Below, in pieces: positions 10,932-23,023 of a stretch of DNA of 64,000 bases. The stretch covers positions 27,172,556 to 27,236,555 of the forward strand of contig NC_067205.1 of assembly GCF_026262505.1 (NCBI RefSeq), read 5' to 3'. Positions within the stretch are counted from its first letter, which is position 1. Every line of letters begins with the position of its first letter. The position numbers and the translations under genes are program-made. The notes under the pieces were generated by a model. That model did not search any database. It was given only the letters and a program-made list of their open reading frames with translations, and was not told where the DNA came from. Origin of the DNA: Trichomonas vaginalis G3. Its lineage: Eukaryota > Parabasalia > Trichomonadida > Trichomonadidae.

Positions 10932-11648
10932 TCATATTGATTTGACTTCCTGTTTCTCGGTATCTGTATCATCCGTAACTTCGACAATTACTCTATTGAT
11001 AACTGTTACCTTTGAATCCATATCCAAAATATAGGGTTGACGTGTACGAACCCATTGTAAATCTCTAAGTGTTTTTCATAACAGTAATCATATTCCCATT
11101 GATTGAAGATTAGTGTTCCTTTGGGATAGTTGTCGACTTTTGGAATATGTTTCCTTATGTTTTTCAGTCCTCTTTGAACATCATCAAAGTCTTCTTTCAA
11201 ATCGAGTAGGAAACCCTTCCCAATATTCTTTCTAAGCATTTTGATCGTATTTCGGAGTGAATTGAGCCATTCATATCTTACTGTTAGTCTTCCTGTGAAT
11301 ATGAGGAAAAAATATAGTGCTCTTCCGTATGATGAGAATCTCAAAGGGAAGAAGAAGTTCCAATGAGCTTCTCGATACATGCAATCAAGAACGAGAGGAT
11401 TTGCTCCAGAATCATAATATAAGCTGCATAATAGTGTAATTTAATTTCTTTTCCATACGGATCTTCTTTATTCGTATAGTAGCAATCAAAATCTATTCTT
11501 TTTAATTCTAACATGTATTTTACAACTTTCCACGGAACTCTAATTTTTTTCTCTTTTACTTCTAGGATCTGGAATGTATCTAAGCACAGAATCTTGTTCA
11601 TTCCGATTCACCGAAATGAAACTTGTATTGGTCCTTCTTATAAGTCAT
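10932..11648 (-). pseudogene. Gene A, unit 3: frameshifted copy
   Basis: Collinear with the 241-aa gene but 717 bp long instead of 726. One- to three-base losses lie near 11050 (C-run), 11421, 11470, 11548 and 11592-11601, so the frame is split into at least three parts. The pieces at 11006-11380 and 11341-11601 still read as the family. The losses are spread over the 5' half of the gene, and unit 3 as a whole is the shortest unit (5366 bp). Confidence 0.75.
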
Positions 11649-12262
11649 TTAATACTTTTGTTTATCTGAAAAACTAAAATTTATTAAAAAACCGCAAAAT
11701 TGCTCACTGAAATTTTCAATTGCATTTATGTTATAATTTTTTCATAAATGCTTAGAGAAATTTATTTGAAACTACTTTTTATTATGTAAATCTGATCGTA
11801 TTACAAATCTTTGAGGGGAAAAAAATCTTTGGCATATTCAAATTTTATCGTTAAAATTCTTGATTAATACAACTTTTACTTATTGTATTCATCAATTATA
11901 GTTCAAATATATCATAAAAATGTTCAATGCTATAATAAAGACTCTGGAATGTGAAATAATATAAGCTTATTGAACAAAAAATCATTCAACCAATAATTTT
12001 TTTTCACCGAGTACTAATATATTATGATGTTCATAGAATATTGGAATACTATTCACTTCAAATTGATTTATGTATTGATCACTTAATTTTTTTATATAGA
12101 CATATGCATATATATATTCAGTGGAATTGATTATTAGGTGATAAAAAGTTTTATTCATGAAAATATTACGATTATAATATAATTTAGTTCGTTAAAATAA
12201 AATTTACATCTTTCCCTAGGATTATGCTTCAAATAAATATTCCTAGCGATCAATATCCACTT

Positions 12263-14365
12263 TTAATTTATATAGCTCGGCTTTCTAATGTGGACATTGA
12301 GCTTTAAATAACTCTTTGTTTTTAAGAAATCAATTAAATCAGCGTTATTAATTGAAGTTGATAACCCAGGAATAGAAAAGATTATGTAGTCATCTTGAAT
12401 GTTTTGTAATGATATAAAACGTCTCTTAGCTTCTCCAACAATTTTCTCTTTTGATGTATTTCTATCGCATTGGAAAGAAACAATGAAACCTTTATAGCAC
12501 AACTCTATATCAATTTTTTCAGAGAGTTCGTGATTTTTAATTGCATCAATTCTTAATTTGACTTCATCAAGAGCAGTTATTTTTGGCTTTTTTACAAGAT
12601 AATCTTTAGATTTATCTTTGCCAAAAGTTTTGAGGAAATCATTAATATCTTCTGGTTCTTTTTGTTCTTCTTCACAAGATGATGACAATGAGTAATCTTT
12701 AGAATTCATTGATGATCCTTGAGCAACCAGGTTAGAATTAGGAGTTCCTGATTGATTCAGGAGTGTTTCAATATTGGAAGGAGAAGTTATTATTTTTTCG
12801 AATTCCTCTGGAGGAATTAATTCGGACTTTTCTTTGGATTCAAAGTGCGCCTTGATGTCGTCAATTCTAGAATCAATGAATAAGAGATAAAAATCGTTCA
12901 TATCCGGGTATATAATTTGGAAAAATTCTGTGGCTGCTCCAGAATTAAAAAAGTTAGCTTTATTGCTATCACCTCCAAACAGTTGATTAGTAATGAATGC
13001 AACGCATTCACTTCTGGTCATATTGCTCAATTCAGTCTTTTGTAAATTGATTTTTTGAACTTCATCTTTGTATTCACATTCGAATTTAATTAGTGGGATT
13101 TTACCATTCATAATTGGAAGGTGAATATCAGAGCCACATCTTGAAAGGAGAGCTAACATCAGGTTTGCAAAAACTGACTGATTTTTTTCCAAATGTTTCC
13201 AATTAAACTTCAATGCTTCATCTGAAAGGTGACTAGCGCGAATGAAAACTGTATCATCTTTAACTTCGAAAGGAAACTCTTTTTTAATGCTTGGATGAAA
13301 CTCGAGCAATTCGCGATAAAGAGCTACATCAGAAAAGGATTTGTCTCTTTTGAAAACTGATATATTGAAACTTTGAATAGAATAATTGATGAGGAATTCA
13401 TCACTCGCAATTAATGTGTCAGATGATAATATCATGCTCAATTCATCCAACATGTTGATCAATTCAGTGTAATTTCCTTCATCAAAAATTTCTCGGAATA
13501 ATTTTAAACCGTCGCTGATGGTAATTACAGATGAAATCATATCTTTCTCTTGTTTAGGAAAGTAATTCTCAGCAACATCTTTTAATTCTTTTTCGAGCTT
13601 TTTTCTAGCATCATCATCGAGGTCGTTTTCAATCAGATATTTCCTAACCTCTCTAATATAGTGCAAATCTTGATAAGCCTTTTCAAAGTAATCGATGACA
13701 TTTGCCTTACTAGCTAATGCTCTTTCAGTCAGCATGATCCATGGTCCTACCATCCTAAAAAATCTGCATGACGCCAACAATTTTTCGATAAAACTATCAA
13801 GACCTGCCTCTAAGAAATGTATTATGTGTCCATCTTCATGACCGAAAGAGAAAGCAGGTATGAATACGGCAGTAGATACACCATTTTCTACAAAAATGGG
13901 GAAACTTCTGAATTCAAGCAATTTTTCACTAAACTTGATTGTAGGAGGATTTTTGAAGGTCTTATCAAAGCAAAATTGAGTTCGTGCTCCTGAAATTTCA
14001 AAGTTAATTTTAATTTGTTTTTTGAGTATCAAATTAATGATTTTCATGCTTCGAACAATTTCAATTATTCGATTCTTGCCTTCGTTTGTGCAGCAAATCT
14101 CTATAAAAGCTAACGCTAAATCTTCAATTGTAAATTTTCTTACTTCTTTGCCAGGAGAGCTCTGAATTGGGCTTAATTTCTCAAATGTTGGAATTGAATC
14201 CTCTATTTTAGCCTTTTCATCTTTCTGAGATAGCCATATATTGCAAATATGTTTAATATCTTCTCAATTGAAGAGTTTCGATATTAAATGTTTCCATGAC
14301 TTCTTTTCCGTGATTCCAGTAAGCTTTGCTATGGCCTCTGCGAATGTAGTTACTTGCTGCTGCAT
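12263..14365 (-). CDS. Gene B, unit 3: near-whole copy with two small indels near the N-terminus
   Basis: 2103 bp against 2106. Residues 108 to the end (12263-14047 and upstream) are identical to unit 1. Near 14264 two bases are missing and near 14305 one base is missing. Together they keep the frame outside a stretch of about 15 codons, so a 700-aa protein with a scrambled short segment, or an internal start, is possible. The HExxH-like motif and beta-grasp-like tail are unaffected. Confidence 0.65.
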
Positions 14366-14642
14366 TATTTAATCTAAATAATTTTCAATTCAAATTTGAT
14401 GCATTTTTTTCTATGAAAATACATCTAATTAAAATATGTTTTAAAGCATTGACTTACATTCACTATATGCATTATTTAATGATTCGATACATTTTACTTC
14501 TTAACTGCTTAATTTTAATTTTTCGATTATTTTTTCATGTCTTTTTTTCACATTTAATAAACTTCTCTAAATGTATAGACAATAGTACACTAATTGAACA
14601 CATTACTTCATAGGATTGTAAAATTCTGCCATTTTTTTTATC

Positions 14643-14852
14643 ATGAAACGATCCTCATCTCAAGGTCCCACTGGTTTAAAAGGAGATAATTTTGATGAAG
14701 ATGAGGCATTTGATTCTCTTGATGAACAATTACTTGATCTGACATTATCTCCAGTACCAAATTTTGAATTAATTCCTTTCAAAGCTTTAATTTCATCAAT
14801 AAATTTTGTTGGTAATAGTACTCTTCAAATATGCATATTTACAGAATTTTAA
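14643..14852 (+). pseudogene. C remnant, unit 3
   Basis: Identical 69-codon remnant of the coiled-coil gene, ending inside D. The spacer before it has one base fewer in the A-run near 14415. Confidence 0.7.
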
Positions 14853-15818
14853 ATACAAGACACATATTTCCTTCTTTTTCGTCGAAAAAGAGCGATTTTA
14901 TCCAGTTAATCTTTGTTGATAAAATTCTAGATTACTCAGAAATCGAGTTTGTCGGTAGTGTTTCTAATACTCCCGAGATTAAAGAAATCGACATATTATA
15001 TGCATACGAAAACACATCTTTTACATTGCTTATGATCTGGATTCGGATAAATTTCCCAATAATTTTATTAATTCTTATTATTGTACGATTTTTCCGCAAA
15101 ACTGCTACCACAATAGAACAAAAAGCATGCTCCCTACTGAATTTAGCTACAATTTTCTATGATCAGCCTTTATCAATTTTAAATTTTTACAAACCAACTC
15201 CTCTCACAGTTTACTTAGACATAATCTTTTCGGACATATATGGCCCAGTACTATTCTTTGTATCCATGTTCCTTATTTCTCGTACTTTCGATCAAAAGTT
15301 AACACAAACAATGATTTACCTTCCTTTCATCTATTTCGGTACAACATTCTTTCTTTCATCGATCAACTTTCTCGTGCACTATCCTTGCGATATCCCAGAC
15401 CAGCTTGGTTCCCTTGCTTTCGACTTAGAATATTTGAATACTTTTATAGTTTCATTTATTTTTGTCTTTTTTGTTATTATATGATTGTCAACATCCAACA
15501 TTTTGCAGGAGACCCAGGTATTAGGTTATCCACATATAGAACTATTGTTTTGTTTGTTTCCATCGGAATTTCTATTTTTCTGTTCTTCAGGCCGAGAATT
15601 CAGTCAGAGAGTCTTTGTTTTCAGGTATTTTCCAGTTCGGACTTGTGAACACTCTTTCCATTGTGATGGAGTACATGCATTCAAACAAAGAGGTGTTTCT
15701 TAAGGACATTTACGAAGAACCAATGAATCTTGGAGAATTTTCTGATAATGCAATTGGTGAGGCCATCTCTTCTGACTTCTCAGATGAAGTATCTTATTCA
15801 TCTGAACAATATGAATAG
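14831..15818 (+). pseudogene. Gene D, unit 3: Wntless/TMEM181-like, frameshifted
   Basis: 988 bp against 990. The first ~200 codons match unit 1. One base is missing near 15447 (ATTAG in unit 1 reads ATAG here) and one in the T-run near 15580, so the last three helices lie in other frames. The C-terminal acidic tail is intact in its own frame (15615-15818). Confidence 0.75.
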
Positions 15819-16296
15819 AAAGTTATTATTCATTCTTTTTTATTTATTTATTATTATTATTTCAAAATTATTTTCAAATTTTCAATTCCAAAAATTTTGA
15901 ATATCAAAATAATCAAAAATCTTTTGCTTTGATTCTTTTCAAAAGTTTAAGGAAAAAGTAACGCATTAATTTCTAATTTTTCAATTTTTATTTTTATATG
16001 TTTGTTTGTTTGAATAAAATTATGATGTATGATATTTTAAACGCAAGTATATATGTTCAACAATGATTTTTTTTATAAAATCAGAAGAAATAAATTTGGA
16101 AATATTAGGCAGTCAACAAAATTTAGTATTCAAAGTTAACATGATTTGGTGATGTATATTATCGATTGTGTTGACTTCCTGACTCTCAAATTATGAAATT
16201 TTACAGATTTTAATATATGACTATGAATTAAATGATAAGTAACAGCAAAAATCAGTATACAAAATATTTATATTCAGATTTATAATAAGTTTTTAA

Positions 16297-17019
16297 TCAT
16301 ATTGATTTGACTTCCTGTTTCTCGGTATCTGTATCATCCGTAACTTCGACAATTACTCTATTGATAACTGTTACCTTTGAATCCATATCCAAAATATAGG
16401 GTTGACGTGTACGAACCCATTGTAAATCTCTAAGTGTTTTTCATAACAGTAATCATATTCCCATTGATTGAAGATTAGTGTTCCTTTGGGATAGTTGTCG
16501 ACTTTTGGAATATGTTTCCTTATGTTTTTCAGTCCTCTTTGAACATCATCAAAGTCTTCTTTCAAATCGAGTAGGAAACCCTTCCAATATTCTTTCTAAG
16601 CATTTTGATCGTATTTCGGAGTGAATTGAGCCATTCATATCTTACTGTTAGTCTTCCTGTGAATATGAGGAAAAAATATAGTGCTCTTCCGTATGATGAG
16701 AATCTCAAAGGGAAGAAGAAGTTCCAATGAGCTTCTCGATACATGCAATCAAGAACGAGAGGATTTGCTCCAGAATCATAATATAAAGCTGCATAATAGT
16801 GTAATTTAATTTCTTTTCCATACGGATCTTCTTTATCACTCGTATAGTAGCAATCAAAATCTATTCTTTTTAATTCTAACATGTATTTTACAACTTTCCA
16901 CGGAACTCTAATTTTTTTCTTCTTTTACTTCTAGGATCTGGAATGTATCTAAGCACAGAATCCTTGTTCATCTCCGATTCACCGAAATGAAACTTGTATT
17001 GGTCCTTCTTATAAGTCAT
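16297..17019 (-). pseudogene. Gene A, unit 4: frameshifted copy
   Basis: 723 bp against 726. Single-base losses lie in a C-run near 16425, in a C-run near 16583 and in the T-run near 16915. The total loss is three bases, but they lie far apart, so the middle of the protein is out of frame. The pieces at 16371-16565 and 16562-16882 still read as the family. All losses are in homopolymers. Confidence 0.75.
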
Positions 17020-17637
17020 TTAATACTTTTGTTTATCTGAAAAACTAAAATTTATAAAAACCGCAAAATTGCTCACTGAAATTTTCAATTGCATTTATGT
17101 TATAATTTTTTCATAAATGCTTAGAGAAATTTATTTGAAACTACTTTTTTTATGTAAATCTGATCGTATTACAACATCTTTGAGGGGAAAAAAATCTTTG
17201 GCATATTCAAATTTTATCGTTAAAATTCTTGGATTAATACAACTTTTACTTATTGTATTCATCAATTATAGTTCAAATATATCATAAAAATGTTCAATGC
17301 TATAATAAAGACTCTGGAATGTGAAATAATATAAGCTTATTGAACAAAAAATCATTCAACCAATAATTTTTTTTCACCGAGTACTAATATATTATGATGT
17401 TCATAGAATATTGGAATACTATTCACTTCAAATTGATTTATGTATTGATCACTTAATTTTTTTATATAGACATATGCATATATGCATATATTCAGTGGAA
17501 TTGATTATTAGGTGATAAAAAGTTTTATTCATGAAAATATTACGATTATAATATAATTTAGTTCGTTAAAATAAAATTTACATCTTTCCCCTAGGATTAT
17601 GCTTCAAATAAATATTCCTAGCGATCAATATCCACTT

Positions 17638-19742
17638 TTAATTTATATAGCTCGGCTTTCTAATGTGGACATTGAGCTTTAAATAACTCTTTGTTTTTAA
17701 GAAATCAATTAAATCAGCGTTATTAATTGAAGTTGATAACCCAGGAATAGAAAAGATTATGTAGTCATCTTGAATGTTTTGTAATGATATAAAACGTCTC
17801 TTAGCTTCTCCAACAATTTTCTCTTTTGATGTATTTCTATCGCATTGGAAAGAAACAATGAAACCTTTATAGCACAACTCTATATCAATTTTTTCAGAGA
17901 GTTCGTGATTTTTAATTGCATCAATTCTTAATTTGACTTCATCAAGAGCAGTTATTTTTGGCTTTTTTACAAGATAATCTTTAGATTTATCTTTGCCAAA
18001 AGTTTTGAGGAAATCATTAATATCTTCTGGTTCTTTTTGTTCTTCTTCACAAGATGATGACAATGAGTAATCTTTAGAATTCATTGATGATCCTTGAGCA
18101 ACCAGGTTAGAATTAGGAGTTCCTGATTGATTCAGGAGTGTTTCAATATTGGAAGGAGAAGTTATTATTTTTTCGAATTCCTCTGGAGGAATTAATTCGG
18201 ACTTTTCTTTGGATTCAAAGTGCGCCTTGATGTCGTCAATTCTAGAATCAATGAATAAGAGATAAAAATCGTTCATATCCGGGTATATAATTTGGAAAAA
18301 TTCTGTGGCTGCTCCAGAATTAAAAAAGTTAGCTTTATTGCTATCACCTCCAAACAGTTGATTAGTAATGAATGCAACGCATTCACTTCTGGTCATATTG
18401 CTCAATTCAGTCTTTTGTAAATTGATTTTTTGAACTTCATCTTTGTATTCACATTCGAATTTAATTAGTGGGATTTTACCATTCATAATTGGAAGGTGAA
18501 TATCAGAGCCACATCTTGAAAGGAGAGCTAACATCAGGTTTGCAAAAACTGACTGATTTTTTTCCAAATGTTTCCAATTAAACTTCAATGCTTCATCTGA
18601 AAGGTGACTAGCGCGAATGAAAACTGTATCATCTTTAACTTCGAAAGGAAACTCTTTTTTAATGCTTGGATGAAACTCGAGCAATTCGCGATAAAGAGCT
18701 ACATCAGAAAAGGATTTGTCTCTTTTGAAAACTGATATATTGAAACTTTGAATAGAATAATTGATGAGGAATTCATCACTCGCAATTAATGTGTCAGATG
18801 ATAATATCATGCTCAATTCATCCAACATGTTGATCAATTCAGTGTAATTTCCTTCATCAAAAATTTCTCGGAATAATTTTAAACCGTCGCTGATGGTAAT
18901 TACAGATGAAATCATATCTTTCTCTTGTTTAGGAAAGTAATTCTCAGCAACATCTTTTAATTCTTTTTCGAGCTTTTTTCTAGCATCATCATCGAGGTCG
19001 TTTTCAATCAGATATTTCCTAACCTCTCTAATATAGTGCAAATCTTGATAAGCCTTTTCAAAGTAATCGATGACATTTGCCTTACTAGCTAATGCTCTTT
19101 CAGTCAGCATGATCCATGGTCCTACCATCCTAAAAAATCTGCATGACGCCAACAATTTTTCGATAAAACTATCAAGACCTGCCTCTAAGAAATGTATTAT
19201 GTGTCCATCTTCATGACCGAAAGAGAAAGCAGGTATGAATACGGCAGTAGATACACCATTTTCTACAAAAATGGGGAAACTTCTGAATTCAAGCAATTTT
19301 TCACTAAACTTGATTGTAGGAGGATTTTTGAAGGTCTTATCAAAGCAAAATTGAGTTCGTGCTCCTGAAATTTCAAAGTTAATTTTAATTTGTTTTTTGA
19401 GTATCAAATTAATGATTTTCATGCTTCGAACAATTTCAATTATTCGATTCTTGCCTTCGTTTGTGCAGCAAATCTCTATAAAAGCTAACGCTAAATCTTC
19501 AATTGTAAATTTTTTACTTCTTTGCCAGGAGAGCTCTGAATTGGGCTTAATTTCTCAAATGTTGGAATTGAATCCTCTATTTTAGCCTTTTCATCTTTCT
19601 GAGATAGCCATATATTGCAAATATGTTTAATATCTTCTGTCAATTGAAGAGTTTCGATATTAAATGTTTCCATGACTTCTTTTTCCGTGATTCCAGTAAG
19701 CTTTGCTATGGCCTCTGCGAATGTAGTTACTTGCTGCTGCAT
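17638..19742 (-). pseudogene. Gene B, unit 4: single-base frameshift near codon 77
   Basis: 2105 bp against 2106. Residues 108-701 read through unchanged (17638-19422) and residues 1-76 read from the ATG at 19742. One base is missing in the run near 19512 (TTTTCTT in unit 1 reads TTTTTT here). Nothing else differs, so one homopolymer-associated change separates it from the whole copies. Confidence 0.75.
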
Positions 19743-20020
19743 TATTTAATCTAAATAATTTTCAATTCAAATTTGATGCATTTTTTTCTATGAAAAATAC
19801 ATCTAATTAAAATATGTTTTAAAGCATTGACTTACATTCACTATATGCATTATTTAATGATTCGATACATTTTACTTCTTAACTGCTTAATTTTAATTTT
19901 TCGATTATTTTTTCATGTCTTTTTTTCACATTTAATAAACTTCTCTAAATGTATAGACAATAGTACACTAATTGAACACATTACTTCATAGGATTGTAAA
20001 ATTCTGCCATTTTTTTTATC

Positions 20021-20230
20021 ATGAAACGATCCTCATCTCAAGGTCCCACTGGTTTAAAAGGAGATAATTTTGATGAAGATGAGGCATTTGATTCTCTTGA
20101 TGAACAATTACTTGATCTGACATTATCTCCAGTACCAAATTTTGAATTAATTCCTTTCAAAGCTTTAATTTCATCAATAAATTTTGTTGGTAATAGTACT
20201 CTTCAAATATGCATATTTACAGAATTTTAA
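20021..20230 (+). pseudogene. C remnant, unit 4
   Basis: Identical to the other units: 40-residue start of the coiled-coil protein, internal deletion, then out-of-frame D sequence. Confidence 0.7.
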
Positions 20231-21198
20231 ATACAAGACACATATTTCCTTCTTTTTCGTCGAAAAAGAGCGATTTTATCCAGTTAATCTTTGTTGATAA
20301 AATTCTAGATTACTCAGAAATCGAGTTTGTCGGTAGTGTTTCTAATACTCCCGAGATTAAAGAAATCGACATATTATATGCATACGAAAACACATCTTTT
20401 ACATTGCTTATGATCTGGATTCGGATAAATTTCCCAATAATTTTATTAATTCTTATTATTGTACGATTTTTCCGCAAAACTGCTACCACAATAGAACAAA
20501 AAGCATGCTCCCTACTGAATTTAGCTACAATTTTCTATGATCAGCCTTTATCAATTTTAAATTTTTACAAACCAACTCCTCTCACAGTTTACTTAGACAT
20601 AATCTTTTCGGACATATATGGCCCAGTACTATTCTTTGTATCCATGTTCCTTATTTCTCGTACTTTCGATCAAAAGTTAACACAAACAATGATTTACCTT
20701 CCTTTCATCTATTTCGGTACAACATTCTTTCTTTCATCGATCAACTTTCTCGTGCACTATCCTTGCGATATCCCAGACCAGCTTGGTTCCCTTGCTTTCG
20801 ACTTAGAATATTTGAATACTTTTATTAGTTTCATTTATTTTTGTCTTTTTTGTTATTATATGATTGTCAACATCCAACATTTTGCAGGAGACCCAGGTAT
20901 TAGGTTATCCACATATAGAACTATTGTTTTGTTTGTTTCCATCGGAATTTCTATTTTTTCTGTTCTTCAGGCCGAGAATTCAGTCAGAGAGTCTTTGTTT
21001 TCAGGTATTTTCCAGTTCGGACTTGTGAACACTCTTTCCATTGTGATGGAGTACATGCATTCAAACAAAGAGGTGTTTCTTAAGGACATTTACGAAGAAC
21101 CAATGAATCTTGGAGAATTTTCTGATAATGCAATTGGTGAGGCCATCTCTTCTGACTTCTCAGATGAAGTATCTTATTCATCTGAACAATATGAATAG
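20209..21198 (+). CDS. Gene D, unit 4: Wntless/TMEM181-like, whole (329 aa)
   Basis: Identical in protein to unit 1 across 329 residues: the EQK...IFYDQP signature, six hydrophobic segments and the acidic tail. This is the second whole copy of D in the window. As in unit 1, the start at 20209 sits within remnant C and the usual N-terminal helix and luminal domain of the family are absent. Confidence 0.7.
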   Translation: MHIYRILNTRHIFPSFSSKKSDFIQLIFVDKILDYSEIEFVGSVSNTPEIKEIDILYAYENTSFTLLMIWIRINFPIILLILIIVRFFRKTATTIEQKACSLLNLATIFYDQPLSILNFYKPTPLTVYLDIIFSDIYGPVLFFVSMFLISRTFDQKLTQTMIYLPFIYFGTTFFLSSINFLVHYPCDIPDQLGSLAFDLEYLNTFISFIYFCLFCYYMIVNIQHFAGDPGIRLSTYRTIVLFVSIGISIFSVLQAENSVRESLFSGIFQFGLVNTLSIVMEYMHSNKEVFLKDIYEEPMNLGEFSDNAIGEAISSDFSDEVSYSSEQYE

Positions 21199-21679
21199 AA
21201 AGTTATTATTCATTCTTTTTTTATTTATTTATTATTATTATTTCAAAATTATTTTCAAATTTTCAATTCCAAAAATTTTGAATATCAAAATAATCAAAAA
21301 TCTTTTGCTTTGATTCTTTTCAAAAGTTTAAGGAAAAAGTAACGCATTAATTTCTAATTTTTCAATTTTTATTTTTATATGTTTGTTTGTTTGAATAAAA
21401 TTATGATGTATGATATTTTAAACGCAAGTATATATGTTCAACAATGATTTTTTTTTATAAAATCAGAAGAAATAAATTTGGAAATATTAGGCAGTCAACA
21501 AAATTTAGTATTCAAAGTTAACATGATTTGGTGATGTATATTATCGATTGTGTTGACTTCCTGACTCTCAAATTATGAAATTTTACAGATTTTAATATAT
21601 GACTATGAATTAAATGATAAGTAACAAGCAAAAATCAGTATACAAAATATTTATATTCAGATTTATAATAAGTTTTTAA

Positions 21680-22404
21680 TCATATTGATTTGACTTCCTG
21701 TTTCTCGGTATCTGTATCATCCGTAACTTCGACAATTACTCTATTGATAACTGTTACCTTTGAATCCATATCCAAAATATAGGGTTGACGTGTACGAACC
21801 CCATTGTAAATCTCTAAGTGTTTTTCATAACAGTAATCATATTCCCATTGATTGAAGATTAGTGTTCCTTTGGGATAGTTGTCGACTTTTGGAATATGTT
21901 TCCTTATGTTTTTCAGTCCTCTTTGAACATCATCAAAGTCTTCTTTCAAATCGAGTAGGAAACCCTTCCCAATATTCTTTCTAAGCATTTTGATCGTATT
22001 TCGGAGTGAATTGAGCCATTCATATCTTACTGTTAGTCTTCCTGTGAATATGAGGAAAAAATATAGTGCTCTTCCGTATGATGAGAATCTCAAAGGGAAG
22101 AAGAAGTTCCAATGAGCTTCTCGATACATGCAATCAAGAACGAGAGGATTTGCTCCAGAATCATAATATAAAGCTGCATAATAGTGTAATTTAATTTCTT
22201 TTCCATACGGATCTTCTTTATCACTCGTATAGTAGCAATCAAAATCTATTCTTTTTAATTCTAACATGTATTTTACAACTTTCCACGGAACTCTAATTTT
22301 TTTCTTCTTTTACTTCTAGGATCTGGAATGTATCTAAGCACAGAATCCTTGTTCATCTCCGATTCACCGAAATGAAACTTGTATTGGTCCTTCTTATAAG
22401 TCAT
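21680..22404 (-). pseudogene. Gene A, unit 5: single-base frameshift near the N-terminus
   Basis: 725 bp against 726. Residues 47-241 read unchanged (21680-22267). The only difference is one base fewer in the T-rich run near 22300, which puts the first ~35 codons in another frame. The homopolymer context makes consensus error plausible. Confidence 0.75.
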
Positions 22405-23023
22405 TTAATACTTTTGTTTATCTGAAAAACTAAAATTTATAAAAACCGCAAAATTGCTCACTGAAATTTTCAATTGCATTTATGTTATAATTTTTTCATA
22501 AATGCTTAGAGAAATTTATTTGAAACTACTTTTTATTATGTAAATCTGATCGTATTACAACATCTTTGAGGGGAAAAAAATCTTTGGCATATTCAAATTT
22601 TATCGTTAAAATTCTTGGATTAATACAACTTTTACTTATTGTATTCATCAATTATAGTTCAAATATATCATAAAAATGTTCAATGCTATAATAAAGACTC
22701 TGGAATGTGAAATAATATAAGCTTATTGAACAAAAAATCATTCAACCAATAATTTTTTTTCACCGAGTACTAATATATTATGATGTTCATAGAATATTGG
22801 AATACTATTCACTTCAAATTGATTTATGTATTGATCACTTAATTTTTTTATATAGACATATGCATATATGCATATATTCAGTGGAATTGATTATTAGGTG
22901 ATAAAAAGTTTTATTCATGAAAATATTACGATTATAATATAATTTAGTTCGTTAAAATAAAATTTACATCTTTCCCCTAGGATTATGCTTCAAATAAATA
23001 TTCCTAGCGATCAATATCCACTT